Source: Conchocele bisecta (taxonomy: Eukaryota; Mollusca; Bivalvia; Lucinida; Thyasiridae). Taken from it: DNA of 64,000 bases. The notes beneath the pieces are model-generated. The model had not been told where the DNA came from. It worked only from the letters and a program-made list of their open reading frames with translations, and made no database searches. Positions 35,618 to 45,929 of the stretch are shown in pieces (within the stretch, counting starts at the first letter, position 1; each line of letters begins with the position of its first letter). The translations under genes were made by a program, and so were the position numbers. The stretch lies in NCBI GenBank assembly GCA_029237695.1, contig CM055272.1:37786901-37850900 (forward strand). Reading direction: 5' to 3'.

Positions 35618-35865
35618 CTGTGGCTGGATAAAATGGTATCAGGGGTTATGTAACCAGTGTAGCCACAGACCAGTCTGCGCATCCGTGCAATCGTATCAGG
35701 GTCTACACTGTTCTCCATTATGTAAATGAAACATCCAATTATCCCTTTGGCAGCGATAATAGATCATTATTAAGTCACAGACTACACGGGCTAACAGACT
35801 TTAATTCTAAATTGATTAATAACCCCATGGGCCCCTTTTCTCCAATCACGGCCATGTATACACAT
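35618..35865. mobile_element. Diverged TGTGGCTGTGAC-family TIR element
   Basis: Carries CTGTGGCTGGATAAAATGG, a GTAACCAGTGTAGCC block and CAGGGTCTACACTGTTCTCC, in the layout of the 21705-21949 copy. The left end is degraded. Confidence 0.5.
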
Positions 35866-36073
35866 GTACACCAGTACATTCAGGTATGTCTGTTTATACC
35901 AATACAGGAAATATATTTTGAAATGTTTTGATGCTCTGTCACTGAAAACACCTCATTTTAACATTATTTGAATGGGATAGCACAAGTATTGTGTGTTACT
36001 GATGGCAGCTTCACTATTTACCCCCTCGGGAGTAGGTATTGAATTTGGACTCAGTCCACCTATCATTCATGAT

Positions 36074-36583
36074 CAGAGCTCCAGATAAGCTGCGTATTTG
36101 CGTAAATACCCAATTAAAATTGCCAAAAGCCCAATTGAAATCGGAAATAGCGAGTATCAAAAAGCAATAACAAATTTCTGGTACCTTTATCATGCTACAG
36201 AAAACAATAAACAGACCACAAATATAGCATTTTTTTCTTATTTTCCATGAAAACACATCTTGGTATTTCAATTAGAATTGTCTCCAAGGAGACAATTCTA
36301 ATGAAATGCCAAGACATGTTAATCAATTCGAAGCAAACTATTCAATAATTGCTGTCTGTTGATGTGTAAACAGTCGTGTGATTTTATTTTACCCAATTAA
36401 AATATTGAAATACCCAATTGCTTCAGATATGATGGAGTGAAAATACTCAATTACTATTTTCATTTTTCTTTTGTTGGGGTTTAACGGCCTATCAACAGCT
36501 AAGGTCATTTAAGGCCGGGTCAATGGGTTTAGTACTAAATTCCATATATTACCTGTAGAAGTACATGTACATCTGGAGCCCTG
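36074..36583. mobile_element. hAT-like TIR element (CAGAGCTCCAGATAAG family), copy 1
   Basis: Ends CAGAGCTCCAGATAAG and CATCTGGAGCCCTG. It contains a palindrome at 36253-36318 (ACATCTTGGTATTTCA.../...ATGCCAAGACATGT) and, near 36475-36540, an inserted fragment around GGGTTTAACGGCCTATCAAC. Relatives lie at 37342-37708, 40360-41071 and 49068-49448. Confidence 0.65.
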
Positions 36584-36636
36584 TATGATTCACTGTAAAT
36601 GGACACTAATGTTTATTGTTGCTCATAATGGCTTAA

Positions 36637-37146
36637 AGGTACATGTCCACTCAGTAGGCACAAACTGTTCTTTATATCAGAGGCATCATCCGAGACATTT
36701 TCTGGCAACATAAGCATGCATTCACCATTACCCCACGTATTGATTGGCACACTCATACATTTTATATCAGAAGTAAATTTCCACACTGATATCAGGGGCT
36801 ATAACTGTGTTTCCTTAAAATGTTAATGGACATTACTATTTATTCTCTGTATTTATTTTTCGATGTGCAATGACCTTACTTTATAATCTGTCGTAAATAT
36901 TATTTTTTCAGGTGACACCTTTAAGTGGTATAAATAATTAAAAAACTTCATGCCTCATTTGCATATGAAAATAGCCTGATACCACCGCGTGTCACTACCA
37001 GTAAAAAAAATATTAATAAATGATTATATCTGTATAGCGGGCACTCGTAAGATTTAGAACTGGTGGAATAGTGACACAATTATACACTTATTTAAATCAT
37101 ATAAAGAACAGTTTGTGCCTACTGAGTGGGCATGTACCTTTAATAT
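36637..37146. mobile_element. ~510 bp TIR element with ~40 bp inverted ends
   Basis: AAGGTACATGTCCACTCAGT and AGGCACAAACTGTTCTTTAT at the left are mirrored by ATAAAGAACAGTTTGTGCCT and ACTGAGTGGGCATGTACCTT at the right. The interior follows 22622-23045. Non-coding. Confidence 0.8.
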
Positions 37147-37341
37147 AGGTTCAGCTGGTGTTACTGACGGCAACCTCAGTGCATGCCCCTCTTGGTGGCC
37201 GGTACTGCGGTTGCTATCGTAGAATCATTGATGGTACTTTGATGAGATGGACTCAAACGATAACACTGTTCTCCTGATGTAATGTTGTGCACTCATGTTG
37301 GTATAGTACATGTATCTGGTGTCTCTGAGGACAACTCCAGT

Positions 37342-37708
37342 CAGTGCTCCAGATAAGCTTCGTGTCTAAAGCGTGCTATACCCCCTGATTTCAAAATCAT
37401 TGCGTATTTTACGTTTACAAATGAATTATTGATTTTCTTCATTACTAAATAGGGGGAAAATGATAAAAAATATAACAAATTTAAACATTCACTTATTTGA
37501 GCTGCAAAAAGCAAACACTGTTTGCTTTATGCAGCTCAACTAAGTGAATTTTCAACTTTATGACAGTATTTTAGCTACTCAATTTGAAAATCAATGCGTA
37601 TTTTCACAATGATGTGCGTATTTTGTACTCACACTTTTGAAAATTAATGCGTATTCAGCTAAAGTAATTGCGTAAAATACGCAAATATGCACCTTATCTG
37701 GAGCGCTG
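37342..37708. mobile_element. hAT-like TIR element with 8 bp target duplication
   Basis: Ends CAGTGCTCCAGATAAG and CTTATCTGGAGCGCTG, flanked on both sides by ACTCCAGT (37334-37341 and 37709-37716). An 8 bp duplication is the hAT hallmark. An inner palindrome at 37487-37549 (ATTCACTTATTTGAGCTGCA.../...TGCAGCTCAACTAAGTGAAT) recurs inverted at 40873-40923. No transposase, so non-autonomous. Confidence 0.82.
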
Positions 37709-37882
37709 ACTCCAGTGCTTGCCTCTATGGGTTGAGTACTGTATTTGCCCTCGGATACACCTATCATTTAGTGATCACAACATTGTAAATATGTTAGCTT
37801 GTGTCCACACCGACTGTAGATGCACTAAGCACACTTCTTACATTTTGATATAAACATGTATGGCTTTGCCATTGCTACATTT

Positions 37883-38187
37883 GTAGCCGATTTGGCCTAC
37901 ATTGCAAAGTGTACTTTTCTAGCAAAGTATACTTTGAGGGAGAAATTTTCAATTTAAGGATAAATTTATTAATTGTTATTATACTGAATTTATTACATTA
38001 TCACAGCCAGTTTGGCTGTGATAATATAATTAATTCAGTATAATAATTCTGCATACTTTTAATCATCAAACATATGCAGTGGTTAGTTCTATATGACATA
38101 ATGCATTTCGGGAAAAATAAATTATTACTCCATCAAAGTATACTTTGCTAGAAAAGTATACTTTGCAATGTTGGTGAAATAGGCTAC
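37883..38187. mobile_element. ~305 bp TIR element (GTAGCCTATTTCACC family), copy 1
   Basis: Left GTAGCCGATTTGGCCTACATTGCAAAG-type end and right ATTGGTGAAATAGGCTAC-type end are inverted. Inner TAGCAAAGTATACTTTG repeats and a central palindrome (ATTATACTGAATTTATTACA.../...ATTCAGTATAATAAT) follow. The second copy is at 43599-43859. Confidence 0.75.
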
Positions 38188-38351
38188 TGAATAATATGAG
38201 GAGAAAACTGTAATGGCAATTTAAATTTTTGTATTATATTTCATTCCTTCGTATGTGATTGACACACTTTTTGCCTAAAACATTTGCTAATTGATAAAGT
38301 ATTACCAAATTGGTAATCGAATACCAACAAAGCGTTGTGAGTTCAAACTAG

Positions 38352-38448
38352 ATTGGTCAGTAAGCGAGGCTTACGGAATACCCCCCGCGTGGGCCCAGGT
38401 ACCCCTAAAATATGTACAAATTTCCAAGTGTGTGAGCTTGTGACCTTG
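38352..38448 (-). mobile_element. Isolated terminus of the 13839-15005 element family
   Basis: GGTCAGTAAGCGAGGCTTAC, CCCCCCGCGTGGGCCCAGGT and GTGACCTTGAC match the 3' end of that family in reverse. The array part is absent and replaced by the fold-back satellite that follows. Confidence 0.6.
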
Positions 38449-38641
38449 ACTTGAAAATTCAAGAAAAGAACTTGAAAATTCAAGATTTCAAGTTCTTTTC
38501 TTGAATTTTCAAGTTGTTTTCTTGAATTTTCAACATCTTTTCTTGAAAATTCAAGAAAAGATCTTGAAAATTCAAGAAAATATATTTTCAAGAAAAGATC
38601 TTGAAAATTCAAGAAAATAACTTGAAAATTCAAGAAAACAT
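38449..38641. repeat. Fold-back microsatellite of self-complementary units
   Basis: About ten ~20 bp units built on CTTGAAAATTCAAGAAAAGA. The core CTTGAAAATTCAAG is itself nearly palindromic, and the orientation of the A- and T-rich flanks flips at about 38487 and 38540. Confidence 0.85.
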
Positions 38642-38811
38642 TTTGAATAAATGGATATTAAAAAAAAGTGAAGTGGCCCTAATGGGCTTCCGAACTAAAC
38701 TGCATTTGGTAGACAAATGCTATTTATACTAAATAGACTTTGCATATGTTAAAATGTACACTGTATAGCAAATAGATATCTACATGCTGGTTCCCTTGCC
38801 ACTTTTCACCT

Positions 38812-39181
38812 CATGGGCGGATTCAGGGGGGGGGGACTCGGCGGGCGCCCCCCCTAAAATTCGCAGAGTAAAGATTTTTTACAAGTTACAAGGCACGTTT
38901 CATGCCAAGTGCCATGTATTCCATGCATTTTTCGGTCGTTTTCTTATTGTTTCAAAATGTAAACGTTTTCAATCAAAAATCATGTCTAAACATACTGTGA
39001 TAGTGTCAATATTTTTGCTCCAAAATGCGCCAGAATGCAGGAAATGCGATGTAGATTCTGCTCGGACGACTATTTTGCAATACTTGACTATATTATGCGT
39101 AGCTCGTTCGATAATATAGTCAAGTATTGCAAAATAGTTACGCCCCCCCCCTAACCCGAAATCCTGGATCCGCGCCTGCAC
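38812..39181. mobile_element. TIR element with G/C-tract ends
   Basis: Left GGGCGGATTCAGGGGGGGGG and right CCCCCCCCTAACCCGAAATC then CTGGATCCGCGCCTG are diverged inverted ends of the GGCGGATCCAGG type. A strong palindrome sits inside at 39067-39139 (ACTATTTTGCAATACTTGAC.../...CAAGTATTGCAAAATAGT). Non-coding. Confidence 0.6.
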
Positions 39182-39540
39182 CTACACGTATGTGACAAAA
39201 GGTTTTTCGGGCGGGCGGGTATAGGGTACCATGAGGACATGGGGGCCCTGATTATTCTAACATTAATGTTATTTAATTGAGCTGATGCACTTTCATGAGG
39301 GGGCTTGGACTTTGTTCATTATAAATTATTTCTTCGTGACCTATGCTGATCCAGATCTGACTGACATCTGTGTATTCCGAACTGTATCACCACTGATCAC
39401 ATGCACAACCAGTGTTTTGGGTCAGATTATTACTATTATTATTATAGTAATAACCTGCATTCACATATGCCAGGTCGAGTAATTTATCTTAGTTTTAATA
39501 TTGCTCATTGATTATCAATTATTAATGTTAATTTATTTTA

Positions 39541-39683
39541 GTAAACTGTGGACCCCGTCTCGTCGTGGCGCATCGCTTGCCTACATGAGCTTTATAGACG
39601 TCACCTTGTTTAGTATTTATCATACATGCCTTGCTTGCTTCTTATTCCACCTGAATGTGGACTCAAACTCTTTGTACCAATAA
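39541..39683 (+). CDS. Possible terminal exon
   Basis: TTTATTTTAG is a good acceptor at about 39531-39540. After it a frame is open for about 46 codons (including LWTPSRRGASLAYMSFIDVT) to a TAA that overlaps AATAAA at about 39680. The peptide is unrecognised, and the sequence could equally be the 3' end of an old retroelement. Confidence 0.25.
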
Positions 39684-39734
39684 ATGATTTGTTCTGTTCC
39701 GTTCAGCAGTCACATACATATTTTGAGCAAATTC

Positions 39735-40030
39735 ATAGGCGGCGGAACCGGAAAATTATTGGTGGGGGGCGCCAGTCTTGTTGCTAGGGGGTCCGGGGTC
39801 ATGCTCCCCAGGGAATTATTTTGAAATCTACGAGGCGTGAAACGCCATTTCCTGCATTCTCAGGGCCCAGACTGGACCCGACTGTGTCCGAGGGCATGCT
39901 CCCCCTGAAAGTTTGAAATCTAAGAGGCATGAAACGCGATTTCCTGCATTCTTAGCAAGTTTGAGGATGAGAATATGTGCTTTAGTACAGAATTATTGAG
40001 GTGGCCACCCCTCCCCCCCATCAACGCCCC
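39735..40030. mobile_element. Probable second GGCGGA-ended MITE-like element
   Basis: Starts AGGCGGCGGAACCGG with a GGTGGGGGGCGCC tract and ends near CCCCTCCCCCCCATCAACGC then CCCTGC. The interior repeats a TGAAACGC.ATTTCCTGCATTCT block twice (39838 and 39928). Diverged and non-coding. Confidence 0.4.
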
Positions 40031-40359
40031 TGCAAATAAACTATGTTCATTAATTTAAACATTTGGATTAGCCAAGCTCAGTTTTCACAAGTGAATTTTG
40101 GGCATGACATAGGCTTGCACACTTAAGATTTATTTCATCTTCACACAGCATGAGCTGAACTGCTTGATTCCGAGCATACAACTGATGTACAGACTGACGC
40201 ATAGAACATTCTCGGAAATTTTACTCGCAATCCAGAAGTACAGTCTTGACCAATCAAAAGTCTTGATTTTCAGCAAGCTATTTTGAGTACATGCTCCGAC
40301 AGTTTTAGAACCATAGCCCAGAAGAGGCATATCTGTGATCCAAGAAAGGTAGATTCACA

Positions 40360-41071
40360 CAGAGCTCCAGATAAGGTGTGTATTGGCATATTTTTCGCAC
40401 TTATTTTAGCTGAATAATCATTATCAAAAGTGGGAGTACAAAATACGCACAGCAATGTGAAAATACACATTGATAATTCCAGCACAAAAATATTTACACA
40501 ATTCCCTAACATTTGATTGGCCCGTAGCAAGTCTCTGTCCAAAATTTATATCCCAGTAAATTCCCACGCCGAACTACTTTCCGTAACCGTGAGGCGCAGT
40601 TAAAATAATTCTTAAGAAAACGGAAAATAAACACATTTTCTTGATGAATTTATTTCAAATGCTGGAATTATAAGGAATGAATGGCCTTTTTGTTGAATTT
40701 ATCGGGGATATAAACTTGGAAAAGTCGTGGGAATACTGGACGAGACCTTCCGGCCTTCGTCCAGTATTCCCGCGACTTTTCCAAGTTTATACCCCGAAAA
40801 ATTCCACAAAAACGCCATTCATTCCCATAATATTCAAATTGAGTAGTGAAAATACTGTCATAAAGTTCATACAATTCACTTAGTTGAGCTACAAAAAGCT
40901 TTTTGCAGCTCAAATAAGTGAATGTTTAAATTTGTTATATTTGTTATCATTTGTTCCCTATTTAGTATAAATGAAGAAAATAAATAATTAATTTGTAAAA
41001 GTAAAATACGCAATGATTTTGAAATCAGGGGGTATAGTACGCTTTAAATGCAAAGCTTATCTGGAGCTCTG
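40360..41071. mobile_element. hAT-like TIR element, longest copy, with internal palindromes
   Basis: Ends CAGAGCTCCAGATAAG and CTTATCTGGAGCTCTG, with TTCACA on both sides (a 6 bp match within a likely 8 bp duplication). It contains a ~160 bp palindrome at 40669-40828 (GGAAAAGTCGTGGGAATACT.../...AGTATTCCCGCGACTTTTCC) and the 40873-40923 palindrome shared with 37487-37549. Confidence 0.7.
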
Positions 41072-41172
41072 TTCACAGAGACAGAGATGTTAGAATCACC
41101 GTGTCGACCCGCGTCAGGATTCTCGTACTTTGTACTGTAGCAGCATAAGGCACTCCTGCAATGGGTAGAAAA

Positions 41173-42731
41173 CAAGAGTTGTCAGAAGACATCGAAGGTC
41201 GCCTGTTGTCAGCCTTCAGTCAAACTTGGCACAGTTGCATAAAAAAAACCATGAATATTATATAACTTGACCTTGGGTTAAGGGGCGTGCGGTGGACCTT
41301 GACATTGGGGTCAGTGGTGCAAGGTGGGTCATGGGTTTGCTATAGCATAATATAGCATATTAAGATGAATGCATGTAAGAACAAGAGTGCCGCAAGTCAC
41401 AAAATACGCCCGTCGAATATGGGCCAGACAGCGAAGATGCAGAAATGTGAAGATGTCACCAAGGCAAGAAACATTAATGAGAATTTGAAAGTCTATAGCA
41501 TTATTTCTTCATCTCGTTGTGCTAAATATGTATACTAATTTAGGCAGAGATAGAAAAGTAGAGTGTAAAGTAGAAATGATAGGGAATTGGATACAATAAT
41601 GTAGAACAAATGGCTAAGTTAAAAAGGTGATATTTTTGTTAAGAAATATTTTTTCCGCATAAAAACACCGAAGTGCACATCTTCAATATGAGTAGAAGAC
41701 GTGTGTATAGTTTCAGAACGATCGACTGAACGGTTTCGGAGGAGTTGTGTACACAAACTCTGTACCGTATATAGAATTGTATAGAAAAATGAAGAAAAAA
41801 TTGCTAAGTTAAAAAGGTGATATTTTTCTTAAAAAATAATTTTTCGGCATAAAAACACCAAGGTGCACATCTTCAATATGTGTAGAAGACGTGTGTATAG
41901 TTTCAGAACGATCTACTGAAAGGTTACAGAGGAGTTGTGTACACAAACTCTGTACCGTATATAGAAATGTATAGAAAAATGAAGAAAAAATGGCTAAGTT
42001 AAAAAGGCGATATTTATGTTAAAAAATATTTTTTCGCCATAAAAACACCAAGGTGCACATCTTCAATATGTGTAGAAGACGTGTGTATAGTTTCAGAGCG
42101 ATCGATTGAACGGTTTCGGAGGAGTTGTGTACACGAACTATGCGCTTTTTCTTCAGCCGCCCGCCCGCCGTGCGGTAAAACATAATACGTACCGTTTTTT
42201 AAAAACGGTCGTATAAAAATCAATGTGCTCCCTGAAAACAGAAGTAAAACAAAATTTAACCCAACGTTAAGTTTATGAACGCACTAAGTTGCTGATTTTC
42301 TACAGCATGATAGCTATTCACATGAGGAATGCATGTATGAATGTGCTAAGTTTGTGACCTTGACATTTGGGAAAGGGGTGGTGGGCTGGGTCATGGACTT
42401 GCTGTAGCACAATAGAGGATCATCAGATGAATGCATGTATGAAATAGCAAAACGTTCCCTGTAAAGAAACAGAAGTTATACAACATTTACCCCAACGTTA
42501 ACTTTATGAACATGCTAAGTATGTGACCTTGACCTTGGGGTAAGGGTTGGGTGTTGGGTTGTGGATTGGCTACAGCATGATAGTGGTCATCTGAGGAATG
42601 CATGTATGAAATATCAAGGTGTTCCATGAAAGGAAAGACATTTACCCAACGTTAAGTTTGTGGACGACGCCGACGACGCCGACGACGGGGGTATGCCATA
42701 AGCTCTTCTGCACTTCGTGCAGGCGAGCTAA
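41173..42731 (+). mobile_element. Helentron-like element, interrupted by a second one
   Basis: The 5' end CAAGAGTTGTCAGAAGAC resembles that at 43981. The 3' end has the hairpin CTGCACTTCGTGCAG (42708-42722), then GCGAG and CTAA (42728-42731), as expected for a CTRR Helitron terminus. A near-inverse of the 3' terminal AGCTCGCCTG lies next to the 5' end. The array of ~168 bp units with TGTGACCTTGACCTTGG is split by a foreign insert at 41384-42216. Confidence 0.75.
41384..42216 (+). mobile_element. Nested tandem-array element inside 41173-42731
   Basis: Begins CAAGAGTGCCGCAAGTC and contains three ~190 bp units starting TGGCTAAGTTAAAAAGG (41611, 41801, 41991) with GAGTTGTGTACACAAACTCT. It ends CCGCCGTGCGGTAAAACATA then an AAAACGGT-rich tail. 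The 5' GTGCCGCA and the inverse of 3' GTGCGGTA are related. The host array resumes directly after it (AAATCAATGTGCTCCCTG). Confidence 0.7.
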
Positions 42732-42755
42732 AACTAGAAAATTGTTTGTAAAACA

Positions 42756-43228
42756 AAATGCCACCGCTGTTGTGCATTCATGAATACAACTGTTACAGCA
42801 ATCATCATGTTCAGTGAATGATTGGACAACAAATTATTTTCAGAGACTAAATATGGGTATAACTGCGGATGGATCGGTTGGCTAGCGAAACTTTTTATGT
42901 TACACATATATGCACTTGATGGTTGGGATGTACACCGAGTATGAAGAAAATCGGCCAAAAATTGTAGAAATAGTTCGCCTGACATGAGTAAAATATTTTC
43001 AGAGTGGAAAAAGGGGCATAGCTGCAGATGGATCGATGGGACAGTGAATTTGTTTATGTTACACACTCCTGCACTTGATGGTTGGGATGTATACCGAGTT
43101 TGAAGAGAATCATCCAAAAACTGTAGAAGTAGTTCGTCGGACAAGGGAAATTGTCTACTGACAGACGGACGCACGGACAGGGTAACCACTATATGCCACT
43201 GACAACTATCGTTGCGGTGGCATAAAAA
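42756..43228 (+). mobile_element. Helentron-like element, ATGCCACCGC ends, two array units
   Basis: The 5' AAAATGCCACCGCTGTTG and the inverse of 3' GTTGCGGTGGCATAAAA share ATGCCACCGC. Two ~165 bp units contain GCACTTGATGGTTGGGATGT (near 42911 and 43070) and TAGTTCG. A (GGAC)n-like GACAGACGGACGCACGGAC precedes the 3' end. Confidence 0.65.
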
Positions 43229-43385
43229 CATGTTTATTTCCCTTCAAGCTTGATGGCGTTTTCATGGCCTGTCAAATCCTGTATTTCACATGTACAAACG
43301 ACGGATGGGAGCAGAATAGTAAAATTAGAACTGAATATGTACATAATATTTTTGTTATTCAGTCCTGAAATTAGAATAACCTGGA

Positions 43386-43591
43386 GGCCGTTTCACTAAA
43401 CTTTGTACGACTAAAATGTTCGTAAGTGCAAAATTATTATAGTCTGCAAATTGCATATTAACAATGTTTTCTTGTAAACAATTATTGGATTTACATTTAT
43501 AAATGTAAATCCATCAATTGAAATTTCCAGACGATCCTAAATTTGCACTTAGGAACATTTTAGTCGTACGAAGTTTAGTGAAACGGCCCCC
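43386..43591. mobile_element. ~206 bp TIR element (GGCCGTTTCACTAAAC ends)
   Basis: GGCCGTTTCACTAAACTTTG ... GACTAAAATGTTC is mirrored by GAACATTTTAGTCG ... AAGTTTAGTGAAACGGCC. The central palindrome is TGGATTTACATTTATAAATG. Fragments of the end occur at 45732 and 46868. Confidence 0.8.
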
Positions 43592-43598
43592 TGATCAG

Positions 43599-43859
43599 TG
43601 GCCTATTTCACCAACATTGCAAAGTATACTTATCTAGCAAAGTATACTTTGAGGGAGAAATTTTCAATTTTGGGATAAATTTATTAATTTTTATTATACT
43701 GAATTTATTACATTATCACAGCCATTTTGGCTGTGATAATGTAATAAATTCAGTATAATAATTCTGCATACTTTTAATCATCAAATATAAGCAGTGGTTA
43801 CTTCTATATGAAATAATTCATTTCAGGAAAAATAAATGATTCTTGGTGAAACAGGCTAC
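43599..43859. mobile_element. TIR element, GTAGCCTATTTCACC family, copy 2
   Basis: GTGGCCTATTTCACCAACAT at the left, TTGGTGAAACAGGCTAC at the right, and the same central palindrome as 37883-38187. The right inner TATACTTTG block is deleted here. Confidence 0.75.
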
Positions 43860-43980
43860 AGGTGCCAGATCCTCACCACAGCAGAGTCACTCAGCCACAC
43901 CAACTAAAAACAATAGTAGTAATATTACTACATTTATAAAGCGGATAACCAGATTCAACTCTCACGTATGAGAAAGCCAA

Positions 43981-45212
43981 CAAGAGTTGTCAGAAGACAA
44001 CGAAGCTCGCCTGTTGGCAGCCTTCACTCAAACTTGGCACAGTTGCATAAAAAACATGAATATTATATAACTTGGTTAAGGGGCGTGCGGTGGACCTTGA
44101 CATTGGGGTCAGTGGTGCAAGGTGGGTCGTGGGTTTGCTATAGCATAATATAGCATATTAAGATGAATGCATGTATCAAATATCAATGCGCTCCCTGAAA
44201 ACAGAAGTAAAACAAAATTTAACCCAACGTTAAGTTTATGAACGCACTAAGTTGGTGATTTTCTACAGCATGATTGCTATTCACATGAGGAATGCATGTA
44301 TGAATGTGCTAAGTTTGTGACCTTGACCTTGGGGAAAGGGGTGGGGGGGGGGTCATGGATTTGCTGTAGCACAATAGAGGATAATCACATGAATGCATGT
44401 ATGAAATATCAAAGCGTTCCCTGTAAAGAAATAGAAGTTACACAACATTTACCCCAACGTTAAGTTTATGAACATGCTAAGTTCGTGACCTTGACCTTGG
44501 GGTAAGGGTTGGGTGGTGAGTCGTGGATTTGCTACAGCATGAAAGAGGGTCATCTGAGGAATGCATGTATGAAATATGAAGGCGTTCCATGAAAGATAAT
44601 AGATGTTATAAGACATTTACCCCAACGTTATGTTTATGAATGTGCTAAGTTTGTGACCTTGACCTTGGGATAAGGGATGGGCGGTGGGTCATGGATTTGC
44701 TATAAAACGACAGAGTATCATCAGATGAATCCATGTATGAAATATGAAGGCGTTCCCTGTAAATAAACAGAAGTTACACAACATTTACCCCAACGTTAAG
44801 TTTATGAACATGCTAAGTTTGTGACGTTGACCTTGGGGTAAGGGATGGGTGGTGGATCGTGGATTTGCTACAGCATGATAGAGGGTCATCAGATGCATGC
44901 ATGCATGAAATATGAAGGCATTCCCTGTCAATAAACAGAAGTTACACAACATTTACCCCCAACGTTAAGTTGATGAACATGCTAAGTTTGTGACCTTGAC
45001 CTTGGGGTAAGGGTTGTGTGGTGGGTCGTGCATTTGCAACAGCATGACAGAGGGTCATCTGAGTAATGCATGTATGAAATATCAAGGTGTTCCATGAAAG
45101 GAAACAGATGTTATAAGACATTTACCCCAACGTTAAGTTTGTGGACGCCGACGACGCCGACGACGCCGGGGTTATGATATAAGCTCTTCTGCACTTCGTG
45201 GAGGCGAGCTAA
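43981..45212 (+). mobile_element. Helentron-like element with uninterrupted ~168 bp array
   Basis: 5' end CAAGAGTTGTCAGAAGACAA then CGAAGCTCGCCTG. 3' end CTGCACTTCGTGGAG, GCGAG and CTAA (45209-45212). The inverse of the 3' end shares AGCTCGCCTC with the 5' AGCTCGCCTG. Array units of 168 bp carry TGACCTTGACCTTGG or close variants at 44318, 44486, 44654, 44822 and 44991, a very regular spacing. An upstream unit is degenerate. It ends with a GACGCCGACGACGCC run. Confidence 0.8.
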
Positions 45213-45319
45213 AAATGTGTATGAGGGCCAAGCGAGGGATACTGCGATTCCAGTAATAATGAACCACATTGTTAAATTACCCATTGGAATTTAAGTCCAA
45301 TGCTCTGTGTACTATAATA

Positions 45320-45437
45320 TCAATTGAGCCCTGCCTGTCCAGTGAAAAACTTTTCCTTCAGTGCCTGTAGGGTACACGCGTCCTCTTCCACCGTGTCTCC
45401 ACAACAGAATATCTCCACGTGGTGGCAATAAACATAA
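45320..45437 (-). CDS. Probable last exon of an unidentified gene
   Basis: On the minus strand a frame including EIFCCGDTVEEDACTLQALK and then EKFFTGQAGLN ends in a TGA at 45322-45320. An AG at about 45439-45438 could be the acceptor, though the pyrimidine tract is poor, so the left boundary is uncertain. Codon content looks protein-like. It lies 2.3 kb downstream, on the same strand, of the better-supported exon at 47786-47870. They may belong to one gene with repeat-filled introns, but the reading phases do not join cleanly with the chosen acceptor. Confidence 0.35.
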
Positions 45438-45925
45438 CTTCGCAATTACCTCCCTTGTTGCATCAACATTTGTCTCTATATTGATTTGTACAAAATAAAT
45501 ACAATCAACAGCAAGGTCATATACCGACAGGAATTCACCTATATGGGGGTAGCACTGACTGAGTGACTGATTGGGGTTTTACGCCCGTTCAACAGAACGG
45601 TCATACACAGACAGGAATGCACCTGTATGGGGGGAGGGCTTGTCATACATGCAGCACTGAAAGTACAATAAACACTTTCAGGATTGAAAGACAGTGTCGT
45701 GATACAGTGCTAAGCACGCTTACTACACCTTGGGACCGCTTCATTAAATAGTGTATGACTAAGAAGTTTATACGTACAACATTGGAATATAGAAATAGCA
45801 TTTGCACTGGTAGCCGATGTTGGTAATTTGTTAGTGGGTGTGTTCAAACGTAACAAAGTGTACATGTAGGCGGTAAATGGTAGCAGTAGCTAGCCACGTT
45901 AATGTGAGAAGCAAATTAATACGAG
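45438..45925. other. No gene; short repeat fragments
   Basis: A GGGGTTTTACGCCCGTTCAA fragment lies near 45573 and a partial GGCCGTTTCAC-type end near 45732. Otherwise unremarkable. Confidence 0.35.
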
Positions 45926-45929
45926 GATA

